In this document: positions 18,142 to 27,474 of the stretch, one piece after another | How positions within the stretch are numbered: position 1 is the stretch's first letter | Layout of the letters: every line of letters starts with the position of its first letter | Origin: Bin34 sp965219935 | Lineage (GTDB): Bacteria; Chloroflexota; Anaerolineae; Caldilineales; Caldilineaceae | NCBI GenBank assembly: GCA_965219935.1 | Contig: CBDCOU010000003.1 | Span: 3,100,001 to 3,164,000, forward strand | Length of the DNA stretch: 64,000 nucleotides | Reading direction: 5' to 3' | The notes under the pieces: model-generated | Database searches by the model: none | Told to the model about the DNA's origin: nothing | What the model saw: the letters and a program-made list of their open reading frames with translations, nothing else | Made by a program: the position numbers and the translations under genes

Positions 18142-19086
18142 CTATACGGACTGCCCGTACATCATTTGATGCAACTCGTCGGCCTGCTCGCGATGAGCGA
18201 GGGCTGGAACCACTCCAAGCTTGTCGCAGGCCAAGCGGCCAGTGCAACAGGCGAACCGAACCGCATCGCGCAGTGTCTTCCCTTCAGCCAAGGCGACCGC
18301 CAGACCCCCGTTGAAGGCATCTCCGGCTCCCGTCGTGTCCACGATTTCCCTTGACAGGGTTATACCGGCTTCTTCAAACATGCCGGACTCGGACAGGACG
18401 AGGGCGCCCCTTTCCCCTTGGGTCACGATCAAGTTCCTGACACCTTGCATCTGCAACTGCTTGGCCAGTTCAAGGGTCGGTGTTGGATCATCGGCAGGCA
18501 GACCCTGCAGAATTCGCAGTTCGGTTTCATTGGGCGTCAGATAGTCCACGTTGCGCAACACGGTCTCATCGAGATGTGTGGCCGGAGCGGGGTTCAGGAT
18601 CGTGCGCACCCCGTGCTTTCTGCCCAAGGCCATGGCCCGGGCCGCCGCTTCCACCGGGATTTCCAGGACCGACATGACCACTTCGCTGCGCGCAATCTGG
18701 TCTTCCAATTGATCGACGAAGGCCCCGTCCATGCCTTCATTCGCGCCCATGTCTATGACAATGCCGTTTTCGCCGGCTTGGTTCAGGATGATGAAGCCAG
18801 CGCCCGTGGATGCCGCGCCTGTCCGTTGCAAGTATGTGGTGTCAACACCTTCCCGGGCGTAGAGGTCGGTGGCGATTTCGCCCAGCTGGTCGGTGCCGAT
18901 GATTCCGGCAAAGGTGGCCTGGGCCCCAAGTCTGGCAATTGCCACCGCCTGATTGGATCCCTTGCCGCCCGGCCCCATGTCGAAATCGGAGCCAATCAGC
19001 GTCTCGCCGAAGATCGGCATGCGCCGGGTGCGCAAGGTCATGCCCACCACGAAACTGCCGACAACCGTGATCAGGGGCCTGTTCAT
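18142..19086 (-). CDS. rbsK: Ribokinase-like PfkB-family sugar kinase
   Basis: A 314-residue cytosolic kinase that phosphorylates ribose or a related sugar with ATP. The N-terminal PfkB signature is GPGGKGSNQAVAIARLGA, followed by GIIGTDQLG. NPAPA and LTPNETE are ribokinase-type segments, and DTTGAGDAFNGGLAVALAEG contains the catalytic aspartate and anion hole. The ATG at 19086 is chosen because AGAGG lies nine bases upstream; an in-frame GTG at 19104 and ATG at 19092 are alternatives. The upstream minus-strand gene is 84 bases away, so the two may be co-transcribed. The exact sugar is not certain. Confidence 0.85.
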   Translation of the reverse strand: MNRPLITVVGSFVVGMTLRTRRMPIFGETLIGSDFDMGPGGKGSNQAVAIARLGAQATFAGIIGTDQLGEIATDLYAREGVDTTYLQRTGAASTGAGFIILNQAGENGIVIDMGANEGMDGAFVDQLEDQIARSEVVMSVLEIPVEAAARAMALGRKHGVRTILNPAPATHLDETVLRNVDYLTPNETELRILQGLPADDPTPTLELAKQLQMQGVRNLIVTQGERGALVLSESGMFEEAGITLSREIVDTTGAGDAFNGGLAVALAEGKTLRDAVRFACCTGRLACDKLGVVPALAHREQADELHQMMYGQSV

Positions 19087-19170
19087 GAGCATGCGCCTCT
19101 GCACGAAGCCGTTGGGAAATGCAACTGCATGGTGCTTGTCTACGGATTGTTCACGCTGGCAGTGGTTGTC

Positions 19171-19902
19171 CTATTGCTGCCCGAACAGAGAGCCAATCCC
19201 GTTGCCATCGCCTCCGCCCTGTCCCTTGGCTTGAGGCATATAGGAGGCCAGTTTGGCAGCCAGATTGCTGAGCGTCATGGTCTGCAGCCAGACATGCCCG
19301 GGACCCTGCAGCGAGGCCAGAAACAACCCTTCGCCCCCGAAGATCATGTTGCGGACGCCTTTCACCCTTTCGATGTCAAACTTCACGGAGCTGTCGAACA
19401 TGGCTACATGGCCCGGGTCCACACGTATCTGTTGGCCCGGGGCCAAATCGTATTCCACCACTTCCCCGGGCACTTCGGCAAAGGCAAGGCCCTGACCACT
19501 CAGTCGCTGCAGGATGAAGCCTTCACCACCGAAAAGCATGGTTCCCAGACTGCGCTGAAAATGCAGTTCCAAGTCAACCGTGCTTTCAGCCACCATGAAG
19601 GCATCGCGCTGCACGATGACGTCCCGTCCACCGCCAAGCTGGACAGGGATCACCTTGCCCGGGGCAAAAGGTGTGAAGGCAACCTGGCAATTGGCCTCGC
19701 GGGCCTCATAGGTCGTCATGAAGAAGGACTCGCCAGTGAACTTGCGCTTGAGGCCGCCAAACAACCCGCCGGGCATGTTGGTATCCATCTTGACATTGCC
19801 TGTCTGCCAAGCCATGCCGCCGGTCTCCGTAATCACGGATTCACCGGGCTGCAACGTAAGCACAACTGCCTGCATGGTGGATCCATGAATCGCATATTCC
19901 AT
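19171..19902 (-). CDS. AIM24 family (DUF124) protein
   Basis: A 243-residue AIM24/TrpRNA-binding-attenuation-protein-like protein, made of tandem beta-rich repeats. Typical features are ESVITETGGMAWQTGNVKMD, then GGLFGGLKRKFTGESFFMTTY near residues 45-65, the later GGEGFILQRLSGQG and the glycine-rich C-terminal tail. The function in bacteria is poorly known; the yeast relative acts in mitochondrial membrane organisation. The start is set by GGAGAAAGGACT before the ATG at 19902. Confidence 0.85.
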   Translation of the reverse strand: MEYAIHGSTMQAVVLTLQPGESVITETGGMAWQTGNVKMDTNMPGGLFGGLKRKFTGESFFMTTYEAREANCQVAFTPFAPGKVIPVQLGGGRDVIVQRDAFMVAESTVDLELHFQRSLGTMLFGGEGFILQRLSGQGLAFAEVPGEVVEYDLAPGQQIRVDPGHVAMFDSSVKFDIERVKGVRNMIFGGEGLFLASLQGPGHVWLQTMTLSNLAAKLASYMPQAKGQGGGDGNGIGSLFGQQ

Positions 19903-20099
19903 AGTCCTTTCTCCGTTGGGTTTCGATACAGGACTTCCAACACGGGGAAGATTACCCAAGCGTAGCGTCCCACCACGCATTTCCGTGTGAGAAGGGAACC
20001 GGATTCGGAAGGTTGTCCTGGGTTCCCTGATGGACCGCGTGGCCCGCAACGAGGCGGCTGCCCAAACTCACGGCAACTGTTCAGCAACTGTATGGGTGG

Positions 20100-20600
20100 T
20101 CAAGCCTTGATGGCTGTTGGCACAGAATCTTGTCGCCAAGAGACATGGTTCCGGGTTACCGCGCGTTGAGGATGAGAGAACAACTTGGGCATGACTGCCA
20201 CGAGTGCCGCCTTTCCGGATTTGCCCCACCGATACAGACGGAAACAAAAGGCGTTCATGGCGAGGTTGTGCTGGATGGCGGTCACGGTGTAGTCGTCATA
20301 CAGGCGATCGCACACATGGAGGTGCGATCGCCCCAGAAGCTGCGCAGGCGCTCTGTCTCCCAGAGGGCAGAGTGGCACCGCAACGATCACAGCGTTCCGG
20401 CCAGTAACCGACACAGACATTGACCCGCGCAGAGAACACCTGCTATCGGGGCGCGGATGGTCCGGCAAACCGCCGACTGCTCGCGCGGCGATGCAATCTC
20501 GACTTCCTGCTCACCCGCCTCCGCACCCTGATGCGCCACCAGCACATGACCAGCCCGCGCGGGGTTGACAGCCAGGCGGCCAAAGAGGTCAAGGCAAGCC
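20100..20600 (-). pseudogene. IS110-family transposase remnant
   Basis: On the minus strand two separated pieces of an IS110-type transposase remain. LAVNPARAGHVLVAHQGAEA (about 20570-20500) resembles the N-terminal VxNP segment. The second piece, about 20300-20140, resembles the C-terminal block with NLAMNAFCFRLYRWGKSGK and AALVAVMPKLF, matching the family pattern NP-x3-FY-x-RL-x3-GK-x5-AL-x-A-x2-KLL. The middle is deleted and frames differ. The surrounding 19903-20754 holds nothing else I can name. Confidence 0.5.
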
Positions 20601-20754
20601 GGGGGTGGAGGGGAAGGGCGCGGATTAAGCTGCAGCCCATTCTGTACCGGTCCAGTCAACCCGCCAAACCAGCATTCGTCAGACCGTCAGGCAACCCGGA
20701 CTCGGAGATACCGGAACAGTTACGATAGGAACAGGAAATCTGGATTCGAATTGT

Positions 20755-23589
20755 TCAAACGTCTAACGTAGGCTCCGTAAATCGGGAGTCAACCTTGAAG
20801 CTACAATCACGTCTTTCGTAGAATGAGAAGAACAGGTCCCTTGCCCACCAAGGGGATACAACCAGCAGCATGCTGCCATCGCTGTCCCGTTCGCGTCTAA
20901 AGACTTCCAAAATATCCCCTGGCTCAATCTTGAGAGAAGGCGGGCAAAATTCGCTGTACTCATAGTAAATGGCTTCAGCATTGGGACTGTTCACCTTCAC
21001 GCGAAAACTGGCGGACTGCAACGTGTCCCAGAGCGCGTCGTCCGGCCCGGGGGGTGATTCGAGATTGGGCATACCCAAACCGAGGGTTTCGATACGCGGA
21101 CCATGCGCCAGAAAGCCGTCTGGCAAGGCTGCCACGTTTTCTGCCCGCATGTACAGGTCTTCAAGCTGAGGGGTCTGCGTCAAGAATCCATCCGGAATTG
21201 CATTGACCCGATCCACATTCAGCTTCAGATGCCGCAACCAAGGAGTATGGGAGAGGAAGGCATCCGGAAGTGCAGCCACCTGCCTCAGGTCCAACTCCAA
21301 GGACTGCAGATGTGGGGTTTGGGTGAGAAAGCTGTCCGGAACAACCGACACCCCGTTGGCATCCAGGTACAGGTGTTGGAGCAGGGACGAACGGGCCAGA
21401 AAGTTCATGGGCAGATCCGACACCTGTACTACCGGCCATAGGTTGAGATAGGTCAGATTGGGAGCATTCTCCAGAAAGTGCTTGGGAAGCGAACGCAAGG
21501 GATACACCGCTCTGCCTGGCATTCCATCTGTGTGATCTAGTTCTAGGTGCTGCAATTGAGGAACATGGGCCAAAAACGATGAGGGCAACGCTTCCAAGGC
21601 CCAAAGAGTCAGCCAAAGATGTGTCAGCTTTGGAGTATGCGACAGAAACTCTTCAGGCAAGAACTGAATGTTCGTACCCAGATAAAGGGATCTCAACTGA
21701 GGCGTATGGACCAGAAAGTCGTCGGGCAGAGATGCCAAACCATATCGTCCAATGCTCACGCTCACATCAGTCAATTGGGGCATATTGTCCATGAATCCAT
21801 TGGGCAGGGATTTCAAGTGCGGGACGTTCAGGTACAAGCGCTGCAGGTTAGGTACGGGAGCCAGCAAATCCGCGGGGACATGATGCAGTCGCGGCACATC
21901 CAACGACAATTCAATCAGGTGTGGGGAACCGGCCAGCAATTCGGCCGGCAAGTCCAGGGGTGGATCGGTCCTTTCTCCAGAGCTTGCATGCAACTGCAGG
22001 TGGGTCAGATGGGGCAGGTCCGCCAACAAGCGGGGAGGCAGGAAAGTCACGCCTGCCACATCCAGAGTCAGACGGGTCAAGGCAGGCAAGCTGGGCAACA
22101 CATCCGTATCCAAGTTTGCCAACCCGTAAAGATCAACACTTAGCCCGGTCAAGGCGGGGGCATGTGTCAGCCAGTGGTCGGCCAGACTATCGTCCAGACA
22201 GGCCACCTGGGATCCTTCCACTGCCAACCGCAGAGCGAAGTCGGTCAGTGTAGCCGGCAACTGCAAGGCTGGTGCTTCACAGGAATTGAACCCGCCCTCG
22301 ACCGTCAGGTGGGTGAGGCGGGATAGGTGTGCCAGCGAGTCGGCGGGCAAGGGCTCGACAAGGCCGTCCAGGGTTAGGCGAGTCAGTTGTGGAGCATGTT
22401 GCAGCAGCGCAAAGACCTTGTCCGTGGGACTGCGGAGCCCCAGATGGAGGGAAGTCAGATGTGGTGTGTGGGCAAACGCGTCCTCCGCCCAGTCCAGGAG
22501 AAGAGTGTCACTGAACTTACCCAGGGACAGATGGCGGAGAAGGGGCGTATACATCAGGAAATCCCGAGGTATGGAGGGTAGGTCACTCCAACCCCGAAGG
22601 TCTTCTTCAGCCACGCTTAGCGCCAACAGTCGAGGCGTGTGTGCCAACAAACCCGGAGAAAAGGGGAAATCTGAACCGACTTGCACATGCAACTCGGTCA
22701 GATTGGTCAGGCCCAGCAAATCATGAGGTCGAACAATCCCATATTCGCGGGGCAAGGGTGGATTAGTTTTCCAATATGGAAACGGCGGCCACAGATATTG
22801 GTCCCGATAACGGTATTGCCCACCCGGAGCTTCCCGGGAGACCAGTTCCGGTACTGCCCGCCAAACCGTCGGTCTTTCATACGCATACTGGATGGTGATC
22901 AGTTCCTGTGACGACCAGGTGCGGATGTGCGCGAGATGATCCCAGTCGACCTGGTCACAGGACAATACCCCGTGTTCCAAATCCACTAGGGCCGCCAGAA
23001 TGCGCTCCTTAATTTCCCGGCCACGCTCGCACACCAGGGGGTCCGTTCCCGCAAGGGGCCATGCCAATACCGTGTGGTAGCGGAGGTAGCCCACGCCCTC
23101 CACCCCCGGGTCGTCCACGTAGCGTACACGGCCTTCCGTGTCTACGCTCATCCGGAAGGCATGGGGATCGCGGAGGGTGGGATGCGGGGTGCCGTCCGAC
23201 TGCACATGCCAGGCTGTGACGTCCCAAGTAATGTCGGTTGCAGGACGAAAGCCCTCCGGAATGGTGAACAACACTTCCGGTTGTCCGCGCGCAAGGTACT
23301 GGACCGGGGAACGCGCGCTGCCGAACGCCACATGCACGGCCCGTTCTGTGCGCCGTAAATGGAACTCTCCTGCGTGATTCTCCGCCAAGTTCAGGTAGGT
23401 CCCTGTAGTTTCGGCTCCGGAAGCCGGATCGTCGCCCTGGGCCAGAACCGGAGACAAGAGAAGTAGCTGACAGAGGCAAAACCATAGAGTCCCGCGGACC
23501 GCTGCTCCACACCACGAGGAGCGCAGGCCTGTTGACCCCACCTCCGGGAGATGCAACAGTGGAGATAGGACTTCCCGGATGGAGGACAT
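20755..23589 (-). CDS. Secreted leucine-rich-repeat protein (paralogue of the 11984-14587 protein)
   Basis: A 944-residue exported protein. A long N-terminal region ends in the hydrophobic segment FCLCQLLLLSPVLAQG, which looks like a signal peptide cleaved after VLA (about residues 35-52). A beta-rich domain and the paired-cysteine helical cap follow (CERGREIKERILAAL and CDQVDWDHLAHIRTW), parallel to the other LRR protein. About 22 LRR units then run to about residue 860, many exactly 24 residues long: FLTQTPHLQSLELDL and FLSHTPWLRHLKLNV are adjacent starts. The final 80 residues contain two cysteines. Its own transcription unit, facing the decayed IS110 remnant. The paralogue is a lipoprotein; this copy has no lipobox. 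Confidence 0.8.
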   Translation of the reverse strand: MSSIREVLSPLLHLPEVGSTGLRSSWCGAAVRGTLWFCLCQLLLLSPVLAQGDDPASGAETTGTYLNLAENHAGEFHLRRTERAVHVAFGSARSPVQYLARGQPEVLFTIPEGFRPATDITWDVTAWHVQSDGTPHPTLRDPHAFRMSVDTEGRVRYVDDPGVEGVGYLRYHTVLAWPLAGTDPLVCERGREIKERILAALVDLEHGVLSCDQVDWDHLAHIRTWSSQELITIQYAYERPTVWRAVPELVSREAPGGQYRYRDQYLWPPFPYWKTNPPLPREYGIVRPHDLLGLTNLTELHVQVGSDFPFSPGLLAHTPRLLALSVAEEDLRGWSDLPSIPRDFLMYTPLLRHLSLGKFSDTLLLDWAEDAFAHTPHLTSLHLGLRSPTDKVFALLQHAPQLTRLTLDGLVEPLPADSLAHLSRLTHLTVEGGFNSCEAPALQLPATLTDFALRLAVEGSQVACLDDSLADHWLTHAPALTGLSVDLYGLANLDTDVLPSLPALTRLTLDVAGVTFLPPRLLADLPHLTHLQLHASSGERTDPPLDLPAELLAGSPHLIELSLDVPRLHHVPADLLAPVPNLQRLYLNVPHLKSLPNGFMDNMPQLTDVSVSIGRYGLASLPDDFLVHTPQLRSLYLGTNIQFLPEEFLSHTPKLTHLWLTLWALEALPSSFLAHVPQLQHLELDHTDGMPGRAVYPLRSLPKHFLENAPNLTYLNLWPVVQVSDLPMNFLARSSLLQHLYLDANGVSVVPDSFLTQTPHLQSLELDLRQVAALPDAFLSHTPWLRHLKLNVDRVNAIPDGFLTQTPQLEDLYMRAENVAALPDGFLAHGPRIETLGLGMPNLESPPGPDDALWDTLQSASFRVKVNSPNAEAIYYEYSEFCPPSLKIEPGDILEVFRRERDSDGSMLLVVSPWWARDLFFSFYERRDCSFKVDSRFTEPTLDV

Positions 23590-23726
23590 CCCCGGCTACC
23601 GCTCCTCAGACAGTTGGGTACAACAATGCCGTGCTGTCGGTCCCGTATCCCGCCAACCGATTAGGGGTCCAGGACAGGGGCATCCGAGCAGTCAGATGAA
23701 TTGAGGAACTCGCTTGGCTAGGGATG

Positions 23727-24653
23727 TCACCCATAGCGAATGCGCGGATCAACCCACACGTAGAGGATCTCAACCAGTGAATTGACGATGATGTAGGCCG
23801 CCGCCACGAACATGACAATGCCCTGTACCAGGGGAAAGTCCTTGGCAATGATGGCGTTGACCAGCATCAAACCCAGGCCGGGACGGGAAAACACCGCCTC
23901 GATGATCACCGTGCCGGCCAGGATCTGGCCGAATTGCAGACCCACCACCGTAACGACGGGCAGGAGCGCGTTGCGCAGGGCATGCCGGTACACCACGGAC
24001 CGCTCCGCCAACCCCTTGGCATAGGCCGTGCGGATGTAGTCCTGGCGTATGACTTCCAGCATGCCCGACCGCACCAGACGGGCAATGGTGCCGCCCGCCC
24101 ACAGGCCCAGGGCCAGCATGGGCAGGATCAGTCCCTTGATGCCGGGATCACTGAGAACCGGCAACCACCCCAGGTAAACGGAAAAGAACAGGATCAAGAG
24201 CAGGGCCAGCCAAAAGCCCGGTACGGACACCCCCAGCAACGCGATGGTGACCGTGAGGTAGTCGAGCCAGCTGTTGTGGTGTAGCGCGGCCGTGATGCCC
24301 ATGACCGTACCGAACAGGATGGCAAACAGCAACGCGCTGACCGTCAGTTCGATGGTCCGGGGCAGGCGTTGCAGGATGAGCTGGGCCACGGGCTTGCGCG
24401 ACCGCATGGAATCGCCCAGATCGCCCTGCACCAAACCGCTCAGATAACGGCCGTACTGCACGTGCAGCGGATCGTTGAACCCCAGTTGGGTGCGCAGCTT
24501 CTCGATGTCCTCCGCGGAGGCCACGCTGTACTCGCCCAGCATCATCATGACCGGATCGCCGGGCACGAGCTGGGTCATCAGGAACACCAGGAGCGAAACC
24601 CCCAGCAACAGCGGAAACAGGGCAATCACCCGTTGCAGGATGAAAACGTACAT
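23727..24653 (-). CDS. Peptide/nickel-type ABC transporter permease, DppB/OppB family
   Basis: A 308-residue inner-membrane permease. The N-terminus (YVFILQRVIALFPLLLGVS), the MTQLVPGDP motif, the periplasmic loop with LHVQYGRYLSGLVQGDLG, and the EAA-type loop YIRTAYAKGLAERSVVYRHA are typical of DppB. It ends with YVWVDPRIRYG, the usual C-terminus. It is the last gene of the long minus-strand operon starting at 31607; its DppC partner sits four genes upstream. The ATG at 24653 is preferred to the adjacent GTG at 24656. No ATPase genes (DppD/DppF) are in the operon. Confidence 0.92.
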   Translation of the reverse strand: MYVFILQRVIALFPLLLGVSLLVFLMTQLVPGDPVMMMLGEYSVASAEDIEKLRTQLGFNDPLHVQYGRYLSGLVQGDLGDSMRSRKPVAQLILQRLPRTIELTVSALLFAILFGTVMGITAALHHNSWLDYLTVTIALLGVSVPGFWLALLLILFFSVYLGWLPVLSDPGIKGLILPMLALGLWAGGTIARLVRSGMLEVIRQDYIRTAYAKGLAERSVVYRHALRNALLPVVTVVGLQFGQILAGTVIIEAVFSRPGLGLMLVNAIIAKDFPLVQGIVMFVAAAYIIVNSLVEILYVWVDPRIRYG

Positions 24654-24741
24654 CACTGGGCCCCGGAGTGTGTGCAGTCGGCAGTGTCGGTCACAAGCGC
24701 CGCTTCCGGCCTCTCTGGCCGATGTCCGTCCGGCATGGAGA

Positions 24742-26163
24742 TCACGCGATGGATATCAGTCCATCCACGGTGGGCTGCCAATCTGCCAACCTCGGCGAAA
24801 GGCCCCATCGATCCAGCTGGTTGTAAAGGTAAATCCACGGAGCATCCGCGTGCAGCGTGCGGTAGGCGGACCGGTACAGCTGCCGTCGCCGGTCGGGATC
24901 CACGGTGGCTTGGGCTGAATCCAGGATCCGGTCCAGACTTTCGTTGCCATAGCCCAGCCACCAGGGACCCTTCAGGCCTCCGTGGAACTTCTCCCGCAGG
25001 GCGCGAAACGTACTGATGGGGGAAGAGTCGAAACAGCATGCGTCGTGAATGGCCTTGGTCTTCACCTGCTGGGCATAGGCCGGCCGATCCGCATGGGTTG
25101 CAATCTCCGTCTCGATGCCGATGTGCGTGTACTGCTCCGCCAGGAACGATGCCAGTTCCACAGCCTCGTCCGGCAATTCCAAGGGAACATCCAGGACCAG
25201 CGACAGACCCTGGCCCCACCCTGCCTCCGCCAGCAACTCGCGCGCCTTGCCCGGATCGTGGGGATAGGGCGCGATGTCAGGATCATGCCCCGTATGCTTG
25301 ACGGTCAAGGGACCGGCCAAGGGCAGGGCGGATCCCTGTGTGACCTGATCAATCAGAAGCGCCTGGTCGAAGCCGTAGTTGAGCGCCTGCCGCACCCGGG
25401 TATCGGTGCAGACCCCCTGCAGCAGGTTGCACATGAAGACGGTGCAGACATTGCTGGGAGCCGTCCGCAGCCGGGTTCGTTCGTCGGCCTCCATGCAGAG
25501 CCCCATCTCATGGGACACCCCCGTGACAATATCCGCTTCGCCGAGCTGTAGTTGCCGCAACCTTTGCGCGGGGTCGGATTCAACCTTCCAGGCAAGCCGG
25601 TCAAATGCGGGTGGCCGGTTCTGCCAATGATCCCCGTGGGCAACCATCGTGGCTGCCTGTCCCGAATCATTGAGCAGCCGGTAGGGACCGGTGCCGATGA
25701 GCTCCTCCAGGACGGCATCCATGGCGCCCGCCGACAGAACCGGGATGCTTGCGATCAGATCCAACACATCGGCCATTGGCTCCGCGGTGACCAGGCGCAC
25801 GGTATGGCGATCGACAATCGCAATGACCGCAGCCCCGAGATAGCCGTGAAAGAGGCCTTCCGTACCTAGTACCCCGCCCACATCCGGGGAACGGGCCCGT
25901 TCAAGGCTGGCGACCACATCTTCGACGGTGAGGGTTGTGCCGTCATGGAACTTCACTCCGTCGCGCAGCGTGAATTCCCAGGTCCGGGCATCCTCCCCCA
26001 CTTGCCACGACCGGGCCAGGCATGGCCGGAACCCGTCGCGGGTCCGTCGGGCCAAAGGCTCGAACAGGTTGTTCAGGATGTTAAGGCTGTCGGCATTGTC
26101 ATTGACCACGTGGGGATCCGTGAGCCCCACCTGCGCTTGCAGGATGACAAGGCCGTCGGCCAT
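24742..26163 (-). CDS. Family 5 substrate-binding protein homologue without a signal peptide
   Basis: A 473-residue protein with the whole family 5 (SBP_bac_5) binding fold: TWEFTLRDGVKFHDGTTLTV (about residues 61-80), GTGPYRLL, DTRVRQALNYGFDQALLIDQ and YNQLDRWGLSP near the C-terminus. It starts directly in the domain with MADGLVILQAQVGLTDPH. No signal peptide or lipobox is present, and only 34 bases separate it from the preceding gene, so the leader cannot be encoded just upstream. A cytoplasmic solute binder or an exported protein with a lost leader are both possible. It lies between the creatinase-like enzyme and the DppB permease. Confidence 0.82.
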   Translation of the reverse strand: MADGLVILQAQVGLTDPHVVNDNADSLNILNNLFEPLARRTRDGFRPCLARSWQVGEDARTWEFTLRDGVKFHDGTTLTVEDVVASLERARSPDVGGVLGTEGLFHGYLGAAVIAIVDRHTVRLVTAEPMADVLDLIASIPVLSAGAMDAVLEELIGTGPYRLLNDSGQAATMVAHGDHWQNRPPAFDRLAWKVESDPAQRLRQLQLGEADIVTGVSHEMGLCMEADERTRLRTAPSNVCTVFMCNLLQGVCTDTRVRQALNYGFDQALLIDQVTQGSALPLAGPLTVKHTGHDPDIAPYPHDPGKARELLAEAGWGQGLSLVLDVPLELPDEAVELASFLAEQYTHIGIETEIATHADRPAYAQQVKTKAIHDACCFDSSPISTFRALREKFHGGLKGPWWLGYGNESLDRILDSAQATVDPDRRRQLYRSAYRTLHADAPWIYLYNQLDRWGLSPRLADWQPTVDGLISIA

Positions 26164-26197
26164 GGTCCGTTTCCGTGCCCGGTTGCGGGAGAACCGA

Positions 26198-27385
26198 TTA
26201 AGCGGGAATCGTCAGGCTCTCGATGTCCCGGGGGTAGTAGGTGATCATGTCGATGCCGTCCTCCGTAACCACGACGGTGTCCGAATGACGGAAACCGGCG
26301 AATCCGGGAAGGAACAGGCAGGGTTCGACCGTCAGACAGAAGCCCACCTGGATTTCCGTCTGGTCCCCGAGATCCAGGAACGGTCCTTCATGGCCCTCGA
26401 TGCCGATGGCGTGGCCGATATGGGTGCGCGTCAGGCTGTAGAGACCGTTCTCTTCCAGAAACGCATTGACCGCCTTCTCCACGTCGCACATCCTGGCGCC
26501 GGGCCGAATGGCGTCGAAAGCCACGTTCTGCGCCTGCACCTCGAGGTCGAAGTACTTCCGATGATCGTCCGTCAGGGGTTCGATCATCAGCGTGCGTTCC
26601 AGTTCGCTGGTATAGCCACCCACTTCCGCGCCGGCGTAGGTCAGGATGACATCCCCCGGCTTCAGGCGGCGTCCACCCGCCCGGCGGTGGTTGAACGCGG
26701 TCTTGGGACCCGAGGTGAAACTGGCGTGGGCGCCTTCGGTCCGGCCAAAGGGCTCCCATGCCTCGGGCAGTGCCTTGATCATGAACGCGGTGCCGTCGCG
26801 ACTGGCCCGCTGGCCGACATCCACCTCCACGGCGCCGGGTTCGATGTAGTCCTGCAGGAAGCCGTGGGTCACATTCCCGAACATGGCGCTCAGCCGAATC
26901 AGTTCAATCTCCTCGGCCGACTTGACCGCGCGCATGTCGTCAATCACGTCCCGCACATTGACCAGGGTGGCCTTGGGCAGGACCTCGGGCAGGTCCGGGC
27001 CCCGATACCCCATGCCGCCGCCCCAGCCCGAGCTGTCGACGCCCAGGCGGCTTTCGGCCAGCCCCTTGTCGCCCAGCAGTTCGGCCAGGTACACCATGGG
27101 ATGCTTCAGGCCCGGGTATTCCCGATAGACCTTCATCTCCTTGATGTTGGGGTTGCGCACCGGAATGTTCTCTTCCTCCAGGTGGGGCACCAACAGGGCC
27201 AGTTCCCCCCGCAAGGGCACCACCAGCACCACCGGACGCTCCGTGGCCAGATGGTGGAAGCCGCTGAGATAGAACGTGCGCGTGGCGCCGAACACCACCA
27301 GGCCTTCCAGGTTCTGCTGTTCCATATGGGCGCGCATTTGGCCGACGCGCCGCTCCAGTTCCTGATCGCTGATTTGATATTTCAT
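26198..27385 (-). CDS. Creatinase-like M24-fold hydrolase
   Basis: A 395-residue pita-bread-fold protein of the M24 group. The metal ligands of true aminopeptidases are largely replaced. The first aspartate position reads LTYAG, the second reads YTSELERT, and the last glutamate motif reads FRHSDTVVV. The histidine of GHAIGIEGHE and the glutamate of TVEP remain. GYTSELERT and the final FRHSDTVVVTEDGIDMIT resemble creatinase, which hydrolyses creatine without metal. It sits among binding proteins and permeases, so it probably processes the imported compound (a guanidino acid or similar amide). The identity of the substrate is inference. Confidence 0.72.
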   Translation of the reverse strand: MKYQISDQELERRVGQMRAHMEQQNLEGLVVFGATRTFYLSGFHHLATERPVVLVVPLRGELALLVPHLEEENIPVRNPNIKEMKVYREYPGLKHPMVYLAELLGDKGLAESRLGVDSSGWGGGMGYRGPDLPEVLPKATLVNVRDVIDDMRAVKSAEEIELIRLSAMFGNVTHGFLQDYIEPGAVEVDVGQRASRDGTAFMIKALPEAWEPFGRTEGAHASFTSGPKTAFNHRRAGGRRLKPGDVILTYAGAEVGGYTSELERTLMIEPLTDDHRKYFDLEVQAQNVAFDAIRPGARMCDVEKAVNAFLEENGLYSLTRTHIGHAIGIEGHEGPFLDLGDQTEIQVGFCLTVEPCLFLPGFAGFRHSDTVVVTEDGIDMITYYPRDIESLTIPA

Positions 27386-27474
27386 GCTGAAGCTCCGGGC
27401 GCGATGCCGCGCAGGCTGTGGCGGAGGAGGACACGGAGCGGGGAGGCCCCCGCTCCGTGTCGGAGACGGTACAA

